From assembly GCF_005869225.1 (NCBI RefSeq), contig NZ_SWFP01000022.1:1-45971 (forward strand): 45,971 nt of DNA, in the 5' to 3' direction. The notes beneath the pieces are model-generated. The model was given only the letters and a program-made list of their open reading frames with translations, was not told the DNA's origin and ran no database searches. Origin of the DNA: Dyadobacter bucti. GTDB taxonomy: Bacteria; Bacteroidota; Bacteroidia; Cytophagales; Spirosomataceae. Shown here in pieces: positions 24,344-33,402 of the stretch. The stretch's first letter is position 1, and each line of letters starts with the position of its first letter. The translations under genes were made by a program, and so were the position numbers.

Positions 24344-26274
24344 AATGGTTTAAGAAAAGAAAAGATAAACAGCCTCAGTGGATCTCTGAACAGGAGCGTC
24401 TGGCCATTATTGAAAAATCAAGTAAGCAGGTATCCCGGGGGGTGTTCTTTGCAACGGTCATTATTATTACCTCGTTTCTTCCCGTATTTATGCTGACAGG
24501 GCAGGAAGGTAAGCTATTTCACCCCTTAGCTTATACGAAAACGTTTATTTTGATCGTGGACGCTCTGCTGGTCATTACGCTGGCGCCGGTGTTGATATCT
24601 TTTATCATGAAAGGCAAGTTCCGGCCCGATCACGCCAATCCCGTCAACAGGATCCTTGAACGTGTTTATGAGCCAGTAATAAGGGGTGTATTGAAATGGC
24701 GTAAAACAACCCTGGCTATCAACATCATGGCACTTTTAATTACCATACCGCTGCTGGCCAGTCTGGGGTCGGAGTTTATGCCGCCGCTGGATGAACAAAG
24801 TATCCTTTTTATGCCTATAACGCTACCAGATATATCAAATTCGGAAGCGAAGCGAATCCTGCAAGTTCAGGATAAAATCATTAAATCAGTTCCTGAGGTT
24901 GATAAGGTATTGGGTAAGGCGGGAAGGGCAAGTACTGCCACTGACAATTCCCCGATCAGCATGATTGAGACGATCATCAAATTAAAACCAAAGCCACAGT
25001 GGCGCGCCGGGATCACAAAAAAAGATATTATCACCGAGCTTGATGCCAAGCTTCAGATACCGGGTGTGATCAATGGCTGGACACAGCCTATTGTCAACCG
25101 GATCAATATGCTTTCGACTGGTATCCGTACGGACGTAGGAATAAAAGTCTATGGCCAGAATCTGGACACCATCGCTAATGTATCTGAAAGGGTCAAAAGA
25201 ACGCTGGAAGGCACAGCAGGTATCAGTGATCTTTACGTAGAGCCGGTAACAGGCGGTAAATATTTGGCTATCAACCCAAGAAGAGAAGATTTAAGCCGCT
25301 ACGGGCTCAGCGTCGATGATGTAAACCAGGCTGTTGAATTCGCATTAGGAGGCTCTCCGATCGGAAACACGATCGAGGGTAGAAAGCGGTTTTCTATCAG
25401 CGTCAGGCTCGCCCAGAATTACCGTAACAGTGTAGAAACCATCAAAAGGCTTCCGTTGATGTCTGCATCCATGGGCGAAGTACCCTTGTCAGCCGTAGCT
25501 GATGTCGTCTTCGAGAACGGCCCTCCAATGATCGCTTCGGAGAACGCGATGCTTCGTGGCGCGGTATTGTTCAATGTTCGCGGCCGTGACCTTGGGGGGA
25601 CTGTCCAGGAAGCTATAGAAAAGATCAGTAAAACAAATGGTGTACTTCCACCGGGTTACTATTTAGAATGGAGCGGGCAGTATGAAAACCTGATCCGTGG
25701 ACAGCAGACGCTTCTATGGATTGCACCAATCGTGCTGATGATCATTTTCTTTTCCCTGTATTTTGCTTTTCATTCCCTGCGGGAAGCATTTTTAAGCCTG
25801 ATCACAGTTCCTTTTGCTTTGATTGGCGGGGCTTATATGATTTATTTCTGGGGAGTTAACCTATCGGTAGCAGTAGCAGTGGGCTTCATTGCCCTGTTTG
25901 GCATCGCCGTAGAAACCGGTATTGTTATGGTCATCTATCTGAATGATGCCATGCAACAGCTGGTCGCTAAAAAAGGGAATTCTGCTGAATCAATTACCAA
26001 AGAGGACCTGCGGGAGTACGTAATCCATGGGGCCGTAAAACGTCTGCGCCCCAAGCTGATGACCGTGTGTGTATCGCTTTTTGGATTGGTGCCCGTACTT
26101 TGGGCGAATGGAGTTGGAACGGATGTGATGCAGCCTATTGTGCTGCCGATGATCGGAGGAGTGCTCACATCATCTACGCACATCCTACTGGTAACACCAC
26201 TGATATTTTTAATGACAAAGGAGTATGAGCTACGTAAATACGGAAAACTGCAAATCCATGATACACAGCACTAG
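24340..26274 (+). CDS. cusA: CusA-like HME-RND pump, C-terminal part
   Basis: 644 aa starting in the cytosolic loop (MKWFKKRKDKQPQW), then TM5-TM6 (FFATVIIITSFLPVFMLTGQ), the second porter half and the last helices. The HME-type segment GIAVETGIVMVIYL has Glu at about 525, matching the conserved TM10 Glu of Cu/Ag pumps. The frame is -1 relative to the first part and open further upstream to 24310. Expressed in order with a TolC-type channel and two adaptors, it forms the core of a Cus-like tripartite efflux system. Confidence 0.9.
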   Translation: MKWFKKRKDKQPQWISEQERLAIIEKSSKQVSRGVFFATVIIITSFLPVFMLTGQEGKLFHPLAYTKTFILIVDALLVITLAPVLISFIMKGKFRPDHANPVNRILERVYEPVIRGVLKWRKTTLAINIMALLITIPLLASLGSEFMPPLDEQSILFMPITLPDISNSEAKRILQVQDKIIKSVPEVDKVLGKAGRASTATDNSPISMIETIIKLKPKPQWRAGITKKDIITELDAKLQIPGVINGWTQPIVNRINMLSTGIRTDVGIKVYGQNLDTIANVSERVKRTLEGTAGISDLYVEPVTGGKYLAINPRREDLSRYGLSVDDVNQAVEFALGGSPIGNTIEGRKRFSISVRLAQNYRNSVETIKRLPLMSASMGEVPLSAVADVVFENGPPMIASENAMLRGAVLFNVRGRDLGGTVQEAIEKISKTNGVLPPGYYLEWSGQYENLIRGQQTLLWIAPIVLMIIFFSLYFAFHSLREAFLSLITVPFALIGGAYMIYFWGVNLSVAVAVGFIALFGIAVETGIVMVIYLNDAMQQLVAKKGNSAESITKEDLREYVIHGAVKRLRPKLMTVCVSLFGLVPVLWANGVGTDVMQPIVLPMIGGVLTSSTHILLVTPLIFLMTKEYELRKYGKLQIHDTQH

Positions 26275-27514
26275 TTACGTAAAATGGTTAATCGTGTTTC
26301 TGCTGCCGCTAACTACCTGGGCACAGCAGCTACCGGTACTTAGGCTGGATACGATTTTACAACGCATTGATAACAACAACCTGATGCTTCAGTCTTATGG
26401 ACTCAAAGCGGACAGTTACAAATATAGCGGTGATGCAGCTACGGCTTGGATGCCACCCATGATAGGATTGGGAACTTTCATGACCCCCTATCCGGGCCAA
26501 ATGATCATGGAATCCCGAGATAGAGGCAACCTGATGCTGCAGATCGAGCAGGACATCCCTAACCTGGCCAAGCTGAATGCAAAGAGAAGATATATCGCTT
26601 CCCAGGGCAATGTGGAAAGGGCCAACCGTGGTATTACCCTTAATAATTATAAAGCCCAGGCAAAACGCCTTTATTTCAACTGGCTTATTGCCCGGCAGCG
26701 TGTAGGTGTACTTGAAGAGAATGAGAAAATCATGGTCATGATGAAGAAGATTGAAGAAGTCAGGTATCCCTATAACCAGTCACAACTCGGAGGGGTTTAC
26801 CGGGCAGAATCGAAAATCCTGGAAAACCAAAATATGATCCGTATGCAGGAAGGTACTATTGGGAAGGCAAAAGGATGGCTGAATAGCCTGATGAATGTAG
26901 CTGGCAACCAAGACTTTGAGATTGACACTACGTACACCCCCTCCTTTCGGGCAGCCATGCACTACGATACCACCTCACTTGCTGACGTGCGGATGGATGT
27001 CTTTAAAATGAATGAAAGTATACGTTCCATGCAGTTGAATATTGAAAGCATGAAACAACAGAAAAAGCCGGACTTTAAAATCCGCTTTGACCATATGTAC
27101 CCGCTCGACGCAATGATGCCTAATGCTTACAGCGTGATGGGAATGCTTAGTATCCCTATTGCCCCCTGGTCATCTAAAATGTACAAATCCGATATCAAAG
27201 GCATGCAGCTCAGCATCCAAGGAATGCAAAAGGAGCGTTCAGCGATGCTGGTGGAAACCCAGGGCATGCTTTATGGCATGCAATCAGAGATCGAGTCTAT
27301 GCAGACCAGGGTCAGCACGATGCAAGAAAAAATAATCCCGGCCCTTCAAAAGGCGATGGACGCGTACTTTGCCAATTATCAGGAAAATAAAGCGCAGCTG
27401 CCTGTTGTGATAGACGCCTGGGAAGCCTTGACAATGATGCAAATGAATGTGCTTGACGAGAAATTGAAATTGTACGAAATGATCGTGGACTATGAGAAAG
27501 AACTATATCGGTAG
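26258..27514 (+). CDS. TolC-family outer-membrane channel (CusC-like)
   Basis: A 418-aa protein with a signal peptide ending TWAQ. The long helical segments (NNYKAQAKRLYFNWLIARQR and the paired helices near 290-410) fit an outer-membrane efflux factor. It is Met-rich (DHMYPLDAMMPNAYSVMGM, MQSEIESMQTRVSTMQ), as in copper pumps. ATG 26258 overlaps the cusA end by 17 bp; an earlier start at 26225 is possible. Its 3' end overlaps the first adaptor gene by 23 bp, so the three are translationally linked. Confidence 0.87.
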   Translation: MIHSTSYVKWLIVFLLPLTTWAQQLPVLRLDTILQRIDNNNLMLQSYGLKADSYKYSGDAATAWMPPMIGLGTFMTPYPGQMIMESRDRGNLMLQIEQDIPNLAKLNAKRRYIASQGNVERANRGITLNNYKAQAKRLYFNWLIARQRVGVLEENEKIMVMMKKIEEVRYPYNQSQLGGVYRAESKILENQNMIRMQEGTIGKAKGWLNSLMNVAGNQDFEIDTTYTPSFRAAMHYDTTSLADVRMDVFKMNESIRSMQLNIESMKQQKKPDFKIRFDHMYPLDAMMPNAYSVMGMLSIPIAPWSSKMYKSDIKGMQLSIQGMQKERSAMLVETQGMLYGMQSEIESMQTRVSTMQEKIIPALQKAMDAYFANYQENKAQLPVVIDAWEALTMMQMNVLDEKLKLYEMIVDYEKELYR

Positions 27515-28814
27515 CCTTTTAACAGTACTGTTATTAGCCAGTGTGCTTTTGATGGGCTGTGAAAATAAATCCGAAAAAAGTGGGCATGTGGCCCACGGGG
27601 ATACAGAGCTGTATACCTGCCCGATGCACCCACAGGTAATCCAGGAAAAACCAGGGAAGTGCCCGATTTGTGGCATGGACCTGGTGGTAAAAGAAGCAAA
27701 TAATGAGTTGGTTGTTGACAGTAGCTTCAATGCTTTGTTAAAGCCAGTAAACGCGCAGGTGATTGCCAGCATCCCTGTAATTAATGCGGAAAATGGCATG
27801 CGTATTTTTTCTGTACAGGCGCAAGGAGTGGTAACTTATGATAGCCGCAGCCAGGTTTCGCTATCATCACGGGTGGGTGGCCGCATTGAAAGGTTACTGA
27901 TTAAATATAACTATCAGCCTGTCAGGAAAGGGCAATTGGTAATGGAGGTCTATTCTCCGGACCTGGCATCTGCCCAAAGAGAGCTTTTGATGCTCAGTAG
28001 TGACGGGGGCAGCCCGGATTTACTAGAAAAAGCCAAACAGCGCCTGATGCTGCTGGGAATAAGCCTTAGGCAAATCGAAGATATTATCAGGTCAGGAAAT
28101 GTGTTATATAAGGTACCAGTTTACAGCCCGGCCAACGGATATATCCTGGAACAATCAGCCAGTTTGACACAAGCTAGCGCACCTATGGCTGCACCTTCTG
28201 GCAATGGTAGTGCAGCAATGGATGAAATGGGTGGCAGCACAGCTGCTTCATTGACCCCTACTTCACCATCAGCAGTGTCTTCACCAGTGCTACTGCGCCC
28301 TGGGCAATATATTACTGCCGGGCAGTCCTTATTTACGATTTATACATCCCAAGGGCTGATTGCAGAATTCGCACTACCGCCAGCAATTTCTTCCCGCATC
28401 AAACCAGGGCAAAAGTTGCTCTTTTATACTGGCAATGAGAAGGAAAATATGGTCAGTGGCAAGATTGGGTTGATCCAGCCGGTGCTTCGAAGTGGTGAGA
28501 ATTTCACCCTGGCTAGGGTCTATCTCACAGGCAAAGACCTGACTCCCGGGCAACTTCTGACCGCAAGTATTCCTATCGTTTTTCAAAATGGGTTATGGCT
28601 CGACAAAAAAGCGGTCTGGCAAACCGGTAACAAGGCTATTGTATTCAGGCAACAAGGTAAAGTGCTGCTACCCATGCACGTTAAATCCGGCGCAGTTATA
28701 GATGGTATGGTACAGATTCTCTCTGATATCCAGGATTGGAAAGTCGCTTCAAACGTATCCTATCTGATCGACAGTGAGAGCTTTATTAAGGATAACAGTA
28801 TTGTTGAAAATTAA
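27492..28814 (+). CDS. CusB-like periplasmic adaptor with CPMHP domain, copy 1
   Basis: A 440-aa lipoprotein (lipobox LLMGC, Cys at 23). An N-terminal heavy-metal-binding domain reads YTCPMHPQ ... CPICGMDL. Next come a lipoyl/barrel-sandwich half (VGGRIERLLIKY), a helical hairpin (DLASAQRELLML), a Ser/Ala/Met-rich linker (about 225-260) and the beta-barrel region. It would bridge the CusA pump and the TolC channel and deliver metal. The second adaptor starts four bases after its stop. Confidence 0.88.
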   Translation: MRKNYIGSLLTVLLLASVLLMGCENKSEKSGHVAHGDTELYTCPMHPQVIQEKPGKCPICGMDLVVKEANNELVVDSSFNALLKPVNAQVIASIPVINAENGMRIFSVQAQGVVTYDSRSQVSLSSRVGGRIERLLIKYNYQPVRKGQLVMEVYSPDLASAQRELLMLSSDGGSPDLLEKAKQRLMLLGISLRQIEDIIRSGNVLYKVPVYSPANGYILEQSASLTQASAPMAAPSGNGSAAMDEMGGSTAASLTPTSPSAVSSPVLLRPGQYITAGQSLFTIYTSQGLIAEFALPPAISSRIKPGQKLLFYTGNEKENMVSGKIGLIQPVLRSGENFTLARVYLTGKDLTPGQLLTASIPIVFQNGLWLDKKAVWQTGNKAIVFRQQGKVLLPMHVKSGAVIDGMVQILSDIQDWKVASNVSYLIDSESFIKDNSIVEN

Positions 28815-28818
28815 GGAT

Positions 28819-30036
28819 ATGAAAAGAAAAGAATTTTTGAGGCTTGCTACTGTCGCCTCTTTTGCTCCGGGGATGTTTTTGACTGCATGCCAAGATGATA
28901 AAAAGAAGCAAGCCGCCACAGCTGGGCAGAAGACTTATACCTGTCCTATGCATCCGCAAATAATCCAGGACAAACCGGGCAGCTGCCCCATATGTGGCAT
29001 GGACCTGGTCATTTTTGATAAAAGCATTAAGGATGCCGCTATTATATTGGGTGAGAGCCAAATAGCATTGGCCAATATAACGACGATGACAGTTGGCAGC
29101 GGCCTTTTGTCGAATTCCAAAAGACTTAATGGCCGCCTTGCTGTGAACCCTGATCAAACCGCTGTTGTATCCAGCCGTGCAGCTGGCCGTATCCAGGTGT
29201 TGTATGTCAAAGAAACCGGTGTAGCTGTATTGAAAGGACAGCCGCTTTACAAAATATACTCCGAGCAACTTTCTGCACTTCAGCAGGAATATCTGTTGGC
29301 ACATGCCCAAGTGCAGCAGTTTCCTGCTGATGCTCGCTTCATAGCTATTGAAAAAGCGGCCCGGCAGAAGCTCCGGTTGTATGACCAAAGTGAAGAAGAT
29401 ATCCAGGGCCTAGCGGCAATGCAGAAGCAAGACCCTTTTATCACCTACAGGGCACCGATGAATGGCACGGTTTCAGAGTTATCAGTAACGGAAGGGCAAT
29501 ATGTGTCTGAGGGCAGCGCGGTGCTGCGCCTTGAAGACTACTCTTCTTTATGGGTCGAAGCCGATATCTATCCAGCAGAAGCGGCAGGCATCCGTACAGG
29601 TCAAAAGGTTCAGGTACAGGTTGCAGGCTGGGAAGACAAACCCCAGCAAATAAGGATCGATTTCATCACACCTGCCATTCAGAGTGGAAGCCAGCTGATG
29701 CAGGTCCGGGGAACTATTGCTAACCCGGGGAACCGGTGGCAGCCAGGACTGCAAGCTAACATAATCCTGCCAACCAGTGATACAATCAATACAATGACCT
29801 TGCCTGTCGATGCGGTGATCCGTGATGCAAAAGGAACGCATGTATGGATCGAAACAAAGCCTGGTACTTTCCAGGCACGCGTGGTTTTAATCGGCATGCA
29901 GAATGCCGACCTAGTTGAAATCAAGGAAGGCATTGCTAAAAATGAAAAGGTGGTTGTTACAGGTGCTTATCTTTTATACAGTGAATATGTATTAAAAAAA
30001 GGCTCTGACCCAATGGCCCTGCATCAACATGAGTAA
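28819..30036 (+). CDS. CusB-like periplasmic adaptor with CPMHP domain, copy 2
   Basis: A 405-aa lipoprotein (lipobox FLTAC). It repeats the plan of the gene before it: YTCPMHPQ ... CPICGMDL, lipoyl half AAGRIQVLYVKETG, hairpin LSALQQEYLLAHAQ, then barrel and membrane-proximal domains (LEDYSSLWVEADIYPAEA). The two differ strongly outside the metal domain, so they are old paralogues rather than a recent duplication. ATG 28819 is chosen over an upstream frame that overlaps copy 1. Two adaptors per pump could form mixed trimers or hexamers (inference). Confidence 0.88.
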   Translation: MKRKEFLRLATVASFAPGMFLTACQDDKKKQAATAGQKTYTCPMHPQIIQDKPGSCPICGMDLVIFDKSIKDAAIILGESQIALANITTMTVGSGLLSNSKRLNGRLAVNPDQTAVVSSRAAGRIQVLYVKETGVAVLKGQPLYKIYSEQLSALQQEYLLAHAQVQQFPADARFIAIEKAARQKLRLYDQSEEDIQGLAAMQKQDPFITYRAPMNGTVSELSVTEGQYVSEGSAVLRLEDYSSLWVEADIYPAEAAGIRTGQKVQVQVAGWEDKPQQIRIDFITPAIQSGSQLMQVRGTIANPGNRWQPGLQANIILPTSDTINTMTLPVDAVIRDAKGTHVWIETKPGTFQARVVLIGMQNADLVEIKEGIAKNEKVVVTGAYLLYSEYVLKKGSDPMALHQHE

Positions 30037-30068
30037 CCAATTTTTATTAACCATAAATTCTATTTGAG

Positions 30069-30632
30069 ATGAAAAACGTAACCAAATGGGCATTGCCGGT
30101 AGTCATAGTAATTATCCTCTCAGCATGCGGCAGTAAAAATGAAGGAAGTAATACCGGTTCCCATCAGGATTCAACGGCCCATGCGCATCATGAAGGCATG
30201 GATATGGGTGGACAGCAGCCAGATAAAGTAGTGTTGAAAGATGATAAGCTCAATGCCGTCTACCAGCATTATATACACCTGACAACGGCCCTAATCAATT
30301 CAGATACAGCAGAAGCAAAAATTGCTTCAAGTGCCATCGAAGCGGGTATGAACCAGGTCTCACAAGGATCTGCTACCGCTAAAACAGCTTCCCAAATTAC
30401 AGAAGCCAAAGATATCGACGCCCAAAGGGTTTTGTATTCCACCCTGAGTGACGAATTTATTCCCTTAGTTAAAAAATCTGGATTGAGCAGTGGAGAGCTG
30501 TATGTTGATTTTTGCCCGATGGCTAACAAGGATAAGGGCGCTTATTGGCTTTCTGCTCAGAAAGAAATTAAAAATCCATACATGGGAGATAAGATGATTT
30601 CTTGTGGAGAAGTAAAAGAGACGGTGAATTAG
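30069..30632 (+). CDS. DUF3347 lipoprotein (copper efflux accessory)
   Basis: A 187-aa lipoprotein (lipobox LSACG). A His/Met-rich linker (HAHHEGMDMGG) precedes the DUF3347 domain, a helical unit ending in VDFCPMANKDKGAYWL and GDKMISCGEVKE, the usual Cys/Met metal site. DUF3347 is often found fused to or next to CusB proteins in Bacteroidota. It follows adaptor 2 by 32 bp and probably binds copper in the periplasm. Confidence 0.87.
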   Translation: MKNVTKWALPVVIVIILSACGSKNEGSNTGSHQDSTAHAHHEGMDMGGQQPDKVVLKDDKLNAVYQHYIHLTTALINSDTAEAKIASSAIEAGMNQVSQGSATAKTASQITEAKDIDAQRVLYSTLSDEFIPLVKKSGLSSGELYVDFCPMANKDKGAYWLSAQKEIKNPYMGDKMISCGEVKETVN

Positions 30633-30658
30633 CCGGGAGATCTAAAGCTGCCATACCA

Positions 30659-30681
30659 GGTTCAGGGCAATGCCCTGAACC
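30659..30681 (+). terminator. Hairpin between DUF3347 and the multicopper oxidase gene
   Basis: GGTTCAGGGC and GCCCTGAACC form a perfect 10-bp stem with a three-base loop, followed by AATTTTAA. It could partly terminate the upstream operon or stabilise its mRNA; the T-run is short. Confidence 0.5.
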
Positions 30682-30709
30682 AATTTTAACGAACCTAACA
30701 ACACTTGCG

Positions 30710-33256
30710 ATGAAACTAATCACTATACTACTATCAATAATGCCCTTGGTGGGTGTTTTCGCACAACACCAGCATGGTGGTGCTGAATCATCCAGGCCAG
30801 CGTTGGCTAAAAAACCCTTTTTGGCAAGCTCAAAAGGGGGAAGGATCGAATACCATTTATATGTAAATGACACAACTGCCAATATTAGCGGCAAACGCAA
30901 GGTTTCTGCGCTCGCTATGAATGGGCAGATCCCTGCACCAACCTTAAATTTCACCGAAGGGGACACCGCCGTAATCCATGTTCATAATCTGATGCGCCAT
31001 GAAACATCGATCCATTGGCATGGGCTGCTATTGCCCAATAAGGAGGATGGTGTTCCCTATCTGACAACCGCCCCGATCGAGCCGGGCGGGGAGTACACTT
31101 TTACCTTCCCGCTTATCCAAAGTGGCACATTCTGGTACCATTCCCATACTATGTTACAGGAGCAGAGTGGCTTGTATGGTTCAATCGTGATTCAACCTAA
31201 AAAGAAGGTTTATGAAGTAGACAAAGAATTTGTGCTTTTGTTGTCGGACTGGACAGACGAGAATCCCATGCGTGTACTGAATGCGTTGAAAAGGAATGAC
31301 CCTGCAAGCGAATGGTATTCTATTAAAAAAGGGTATGCCCAGAGCCTTGATAAATTAATACAGCACAAAGGACTGGGAAATAGGCTCAAAAATGGTTGGA
31401 AACGTATGCCCCCAATGGATCTTTCTGATGTTTATTATGCTGCATTTCTGGCAAATGGAAAACGTAAGGAAAGTATTCCGAATTTAAAGCCGGGAGATAA
31501 AGTCCGGTTGCGGGTCATAAACGGTTCAGCTTCGACCTATTTTTATCTGCATGGCGGGGCAGGAAAACTCGAACTGATCTCCGCGGACGGCATTGACATA
31601 AAGCCGATTAAAGTTGACCGGCTGCTAATGGGGATTGCAGAGACCTACGATTTTCTGCTGACTGTACCAAAAGATAAAACGATGGAGTTCAGGGCAACTG
31701 CGCAAGATGTCTCTGGATTTGCTTCCTTGTATTTAGGGAAAGGTGACACCCTGTCTGCGGCACCGATCCCCAGGCCAAACGTTTGGAATATGGATGAAAT
31801 GATGATGAGCATGGCTGTTAATTTTCCTAATAGAATGAACCATTCAGCAATGGGTGAAACGGATCACAGCAAGATGAACATGGAGCCTTCAAAAAAGAAG
31901 GAACCTACTGGGAAACCAGAAAAAGGGCATGAAGGCATGGACATGAATAAAATGGACCATAGCAAAATGAACATGGAGCCTTCCCAAAAGAAGGAACCTG
32001 CTACCAAACCAGAGAAAGGTCATGAAGGTATGGACATGAGCAAAATGGACCATAGCAAAATGAACATGGAGCCTTCCCAAAAGAAGGAGCCTGCGGCAAA
32101 ACCAGAAAAAAAGGATGAAGGCATGGACATGAACAAAATGGACCACAGCAAAATGAACATGCAGCCTTCCCAGAAGAAGGAGCCTGCGGCAAAACCAGAA
32201 AAAGGGCAGGAGGGCATGGACATGAGCAAAATGGATCACAGCAACATGAAAGGCATGGACATGGGTAAAGCCGACTCGCTGACCATATTCAATTATGATT
32301 TATTGAGCGCCCAACATAAAACAACCTTTGACAGCTCCAAGCCTGTTAGGACTGTCCATTTAAAACTGACTGGCAGTATGTACCGTTATGTGTGGTCTAT
32401 AAATAACAAGGTACTCTCCCAGGCAGATAAGATTGGTATCAAAAAGGGCGAAGTTGTCAGGTTTGAGCTCGAAAATACCACAATGATGAACCACCCTATG
32501 CACTTGCATGGCCATTATTTCAGGGTGCTTAATAAAAACGGCGATTTTTCTCCTTTAAAACATACACTGGATGTTCCTCCAATGACAAGCATTACGATAG
32601 AGTTCGATGCAACTGAAGAGAAGGATTGGTTTTTTCACTGCCACATACTTTATCACATGATGAGTGGCATGGCGCGTATCGTAGAATATCAGGGAAGTAC
32701 CCGTGATACTTCACTGGCCAGATACCCTCTCAACAAATTACTGAAAGAGGACAAGATGTGGTTTTTTTACGGAAGCATTGCCGCCAAATCACACATGGCC
32801 GAAGCCCGTGCCAATTTTATTAATAAAAGCAATGCCATCCGCTTTGAAGGAAATTATAACTACGGGTCGCAATATGAGGCCAATATCAGTTATGAACGGT
32901 ACATTGGAGACTGGCTGCGGCCTTATATTGGCTTTGGTGCTGTAAAACAGCGGTATTACAATATATTCAACGGGGAGCAAACATTTGCGCAGGATTTTGA
33001 CTTGCCTGTGATTGGAGTCCGGTATACCCTGCCATTTTTCATCGATGCTGATCTGCGTGTAAATTCAAAAGGACGTGTAAGGTTTGCACTTGAAGGGGAA
33101 GAATGGCTGCTGCCCAAACTTTTTTTTAACTGGCGTATCAATACAGATAGAGAATACCATTTGGATCTGGAATATATGCTTGGTAAATACATTTCCCTAT
33201 CCGGAGGCTATGATTCCAGGTACAAACTGGGTGGGGGCTTGCTACTAAGGTTCTAA
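30710..33256 (+). CDS. Multicopper oxidase (CopA-type) fused to a CopB-like outer-membrane barrel
   Basis: An 848-aa exported protein (signal to VFAQ). Copper-ligand motifs are HWH (102-104), HSH (144-146), HPMHLHG (595-601) and HCHILYHMMSGM (643-654), which holds the type 1 and trinuclear ligands. Between cupredoxin domains 2 and 3, residues 385-517 carry four exact-length 31-aa Met/His repeats and a partial fifth. Residues from about 675 to the end (NYNYGSQYEANISYERYIGD, ending LLLRF) look like beta-barrel strands of CopB type. It probably oxidises Cu(I). ATG 30710 is used; the earlier frame overlaps the previous gene. Confidence 0.88.
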   Translation: MKLITILLSIMPLVGVFAQHQHGGAESSRPALAKKPFLASSKGGRIEYHLYVNDTTANISGKRKVSALAMNGQIPAPTLNFTEGDTAVIHVHNLMRHETSIHWHGLLLPNKEDGVPYLTTAPIEPGGEYTFTFPLIQSGTFWYHSHTMLQEQSGLYGSIVIQPKKKVYEVDKEFVLLLSDWTDENPMRVLNALKRNDPASEWYSIKKGYAQSLDKLIQHKGLGNRLKNGWKRMPPMDLSDVYYAAFLANGKRKESIPNLKPGDKVRLRVINGSASTYFYLHGGAGKLELISADGIDIKPIKVDRLLMGIAETYDFLLTVPKDKTMEFRATAQDVSGFASLYLGKGDTLSAAPIPRPNVWNMDEMMMSMAVNFPNRMNHSAMGETDHSKMNMEPSKKKEPTGKPEKGHEGMDMNKMDHSKMNMEPSQKKEPATKPEKGHEGMDMSKMDHSKMNMEPSQKKEPAAKPEKKDEGMDMNKMDHSKMNMQPSQKKEPAAKPEKGQEGMDMSKMDHSNMKGMDMGKADSLTIFNYDLLSAQHKTTFDSSKPVRTVHLKLTGSMYRYVWSINNKVLSQADKIGIKKGEVVRFELENTTMMNHPMHLHGHYFRVLNKNGDFSPLKHTLDVPPMTSITIEFDATEEKDWFFHCHILYHMMSGMARIVEYQGSTRDTSLARYPLNKLLKEDKMWFFYGSIAAKSHMAEARANFINKSNAIRFEGNYNYGSQYEANISYERYIGDWLRPYIGFGAVKQRYYNIFNGEQTFAQDFDLPVIGVRYTLPFFIDADLRVNSKGRVRFALEGEEWLLPKLFFNWRINTDREYHLDLEYMLGKYISLSGGYDSRYKLGGGLLLRF
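31862..32233 (+). repeat. Four 93-bp tandem repeats in the oxidase gene, plus a partial fifth
   Basis: Units begin at 31862, 31955, 32048 and 32141, with a truncated unit at 32234. Each encodes 31 aa, starting DHSKMNMEPSQKKEP and ending EGMDMNKM. All units are in register with no length change, so copy number can vary without frameshift. Met and His ligands fit Cu(I) loading. Confidence 0.9.
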
Positions 33257-33402
33257 TCAAATGGAATACGTAATATTTCATTGTGTCATGGTTTTTTTCA
33301 AAATCTACACTACGATGCCAAGATTTTAAGGAGCTGACCATAAGATGTTTGCTGTTGGCTCAAAGTGCGTTTTTATGCCAGTTTTAAAACAAAATTAAAC
33401 CG

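Noticed and set aside
31889..32239. Antisense frame rich in His, Leu and Phe
   Set aside because: It is the mirror of the 93-bp Met/His repeats in the oxidase gene.
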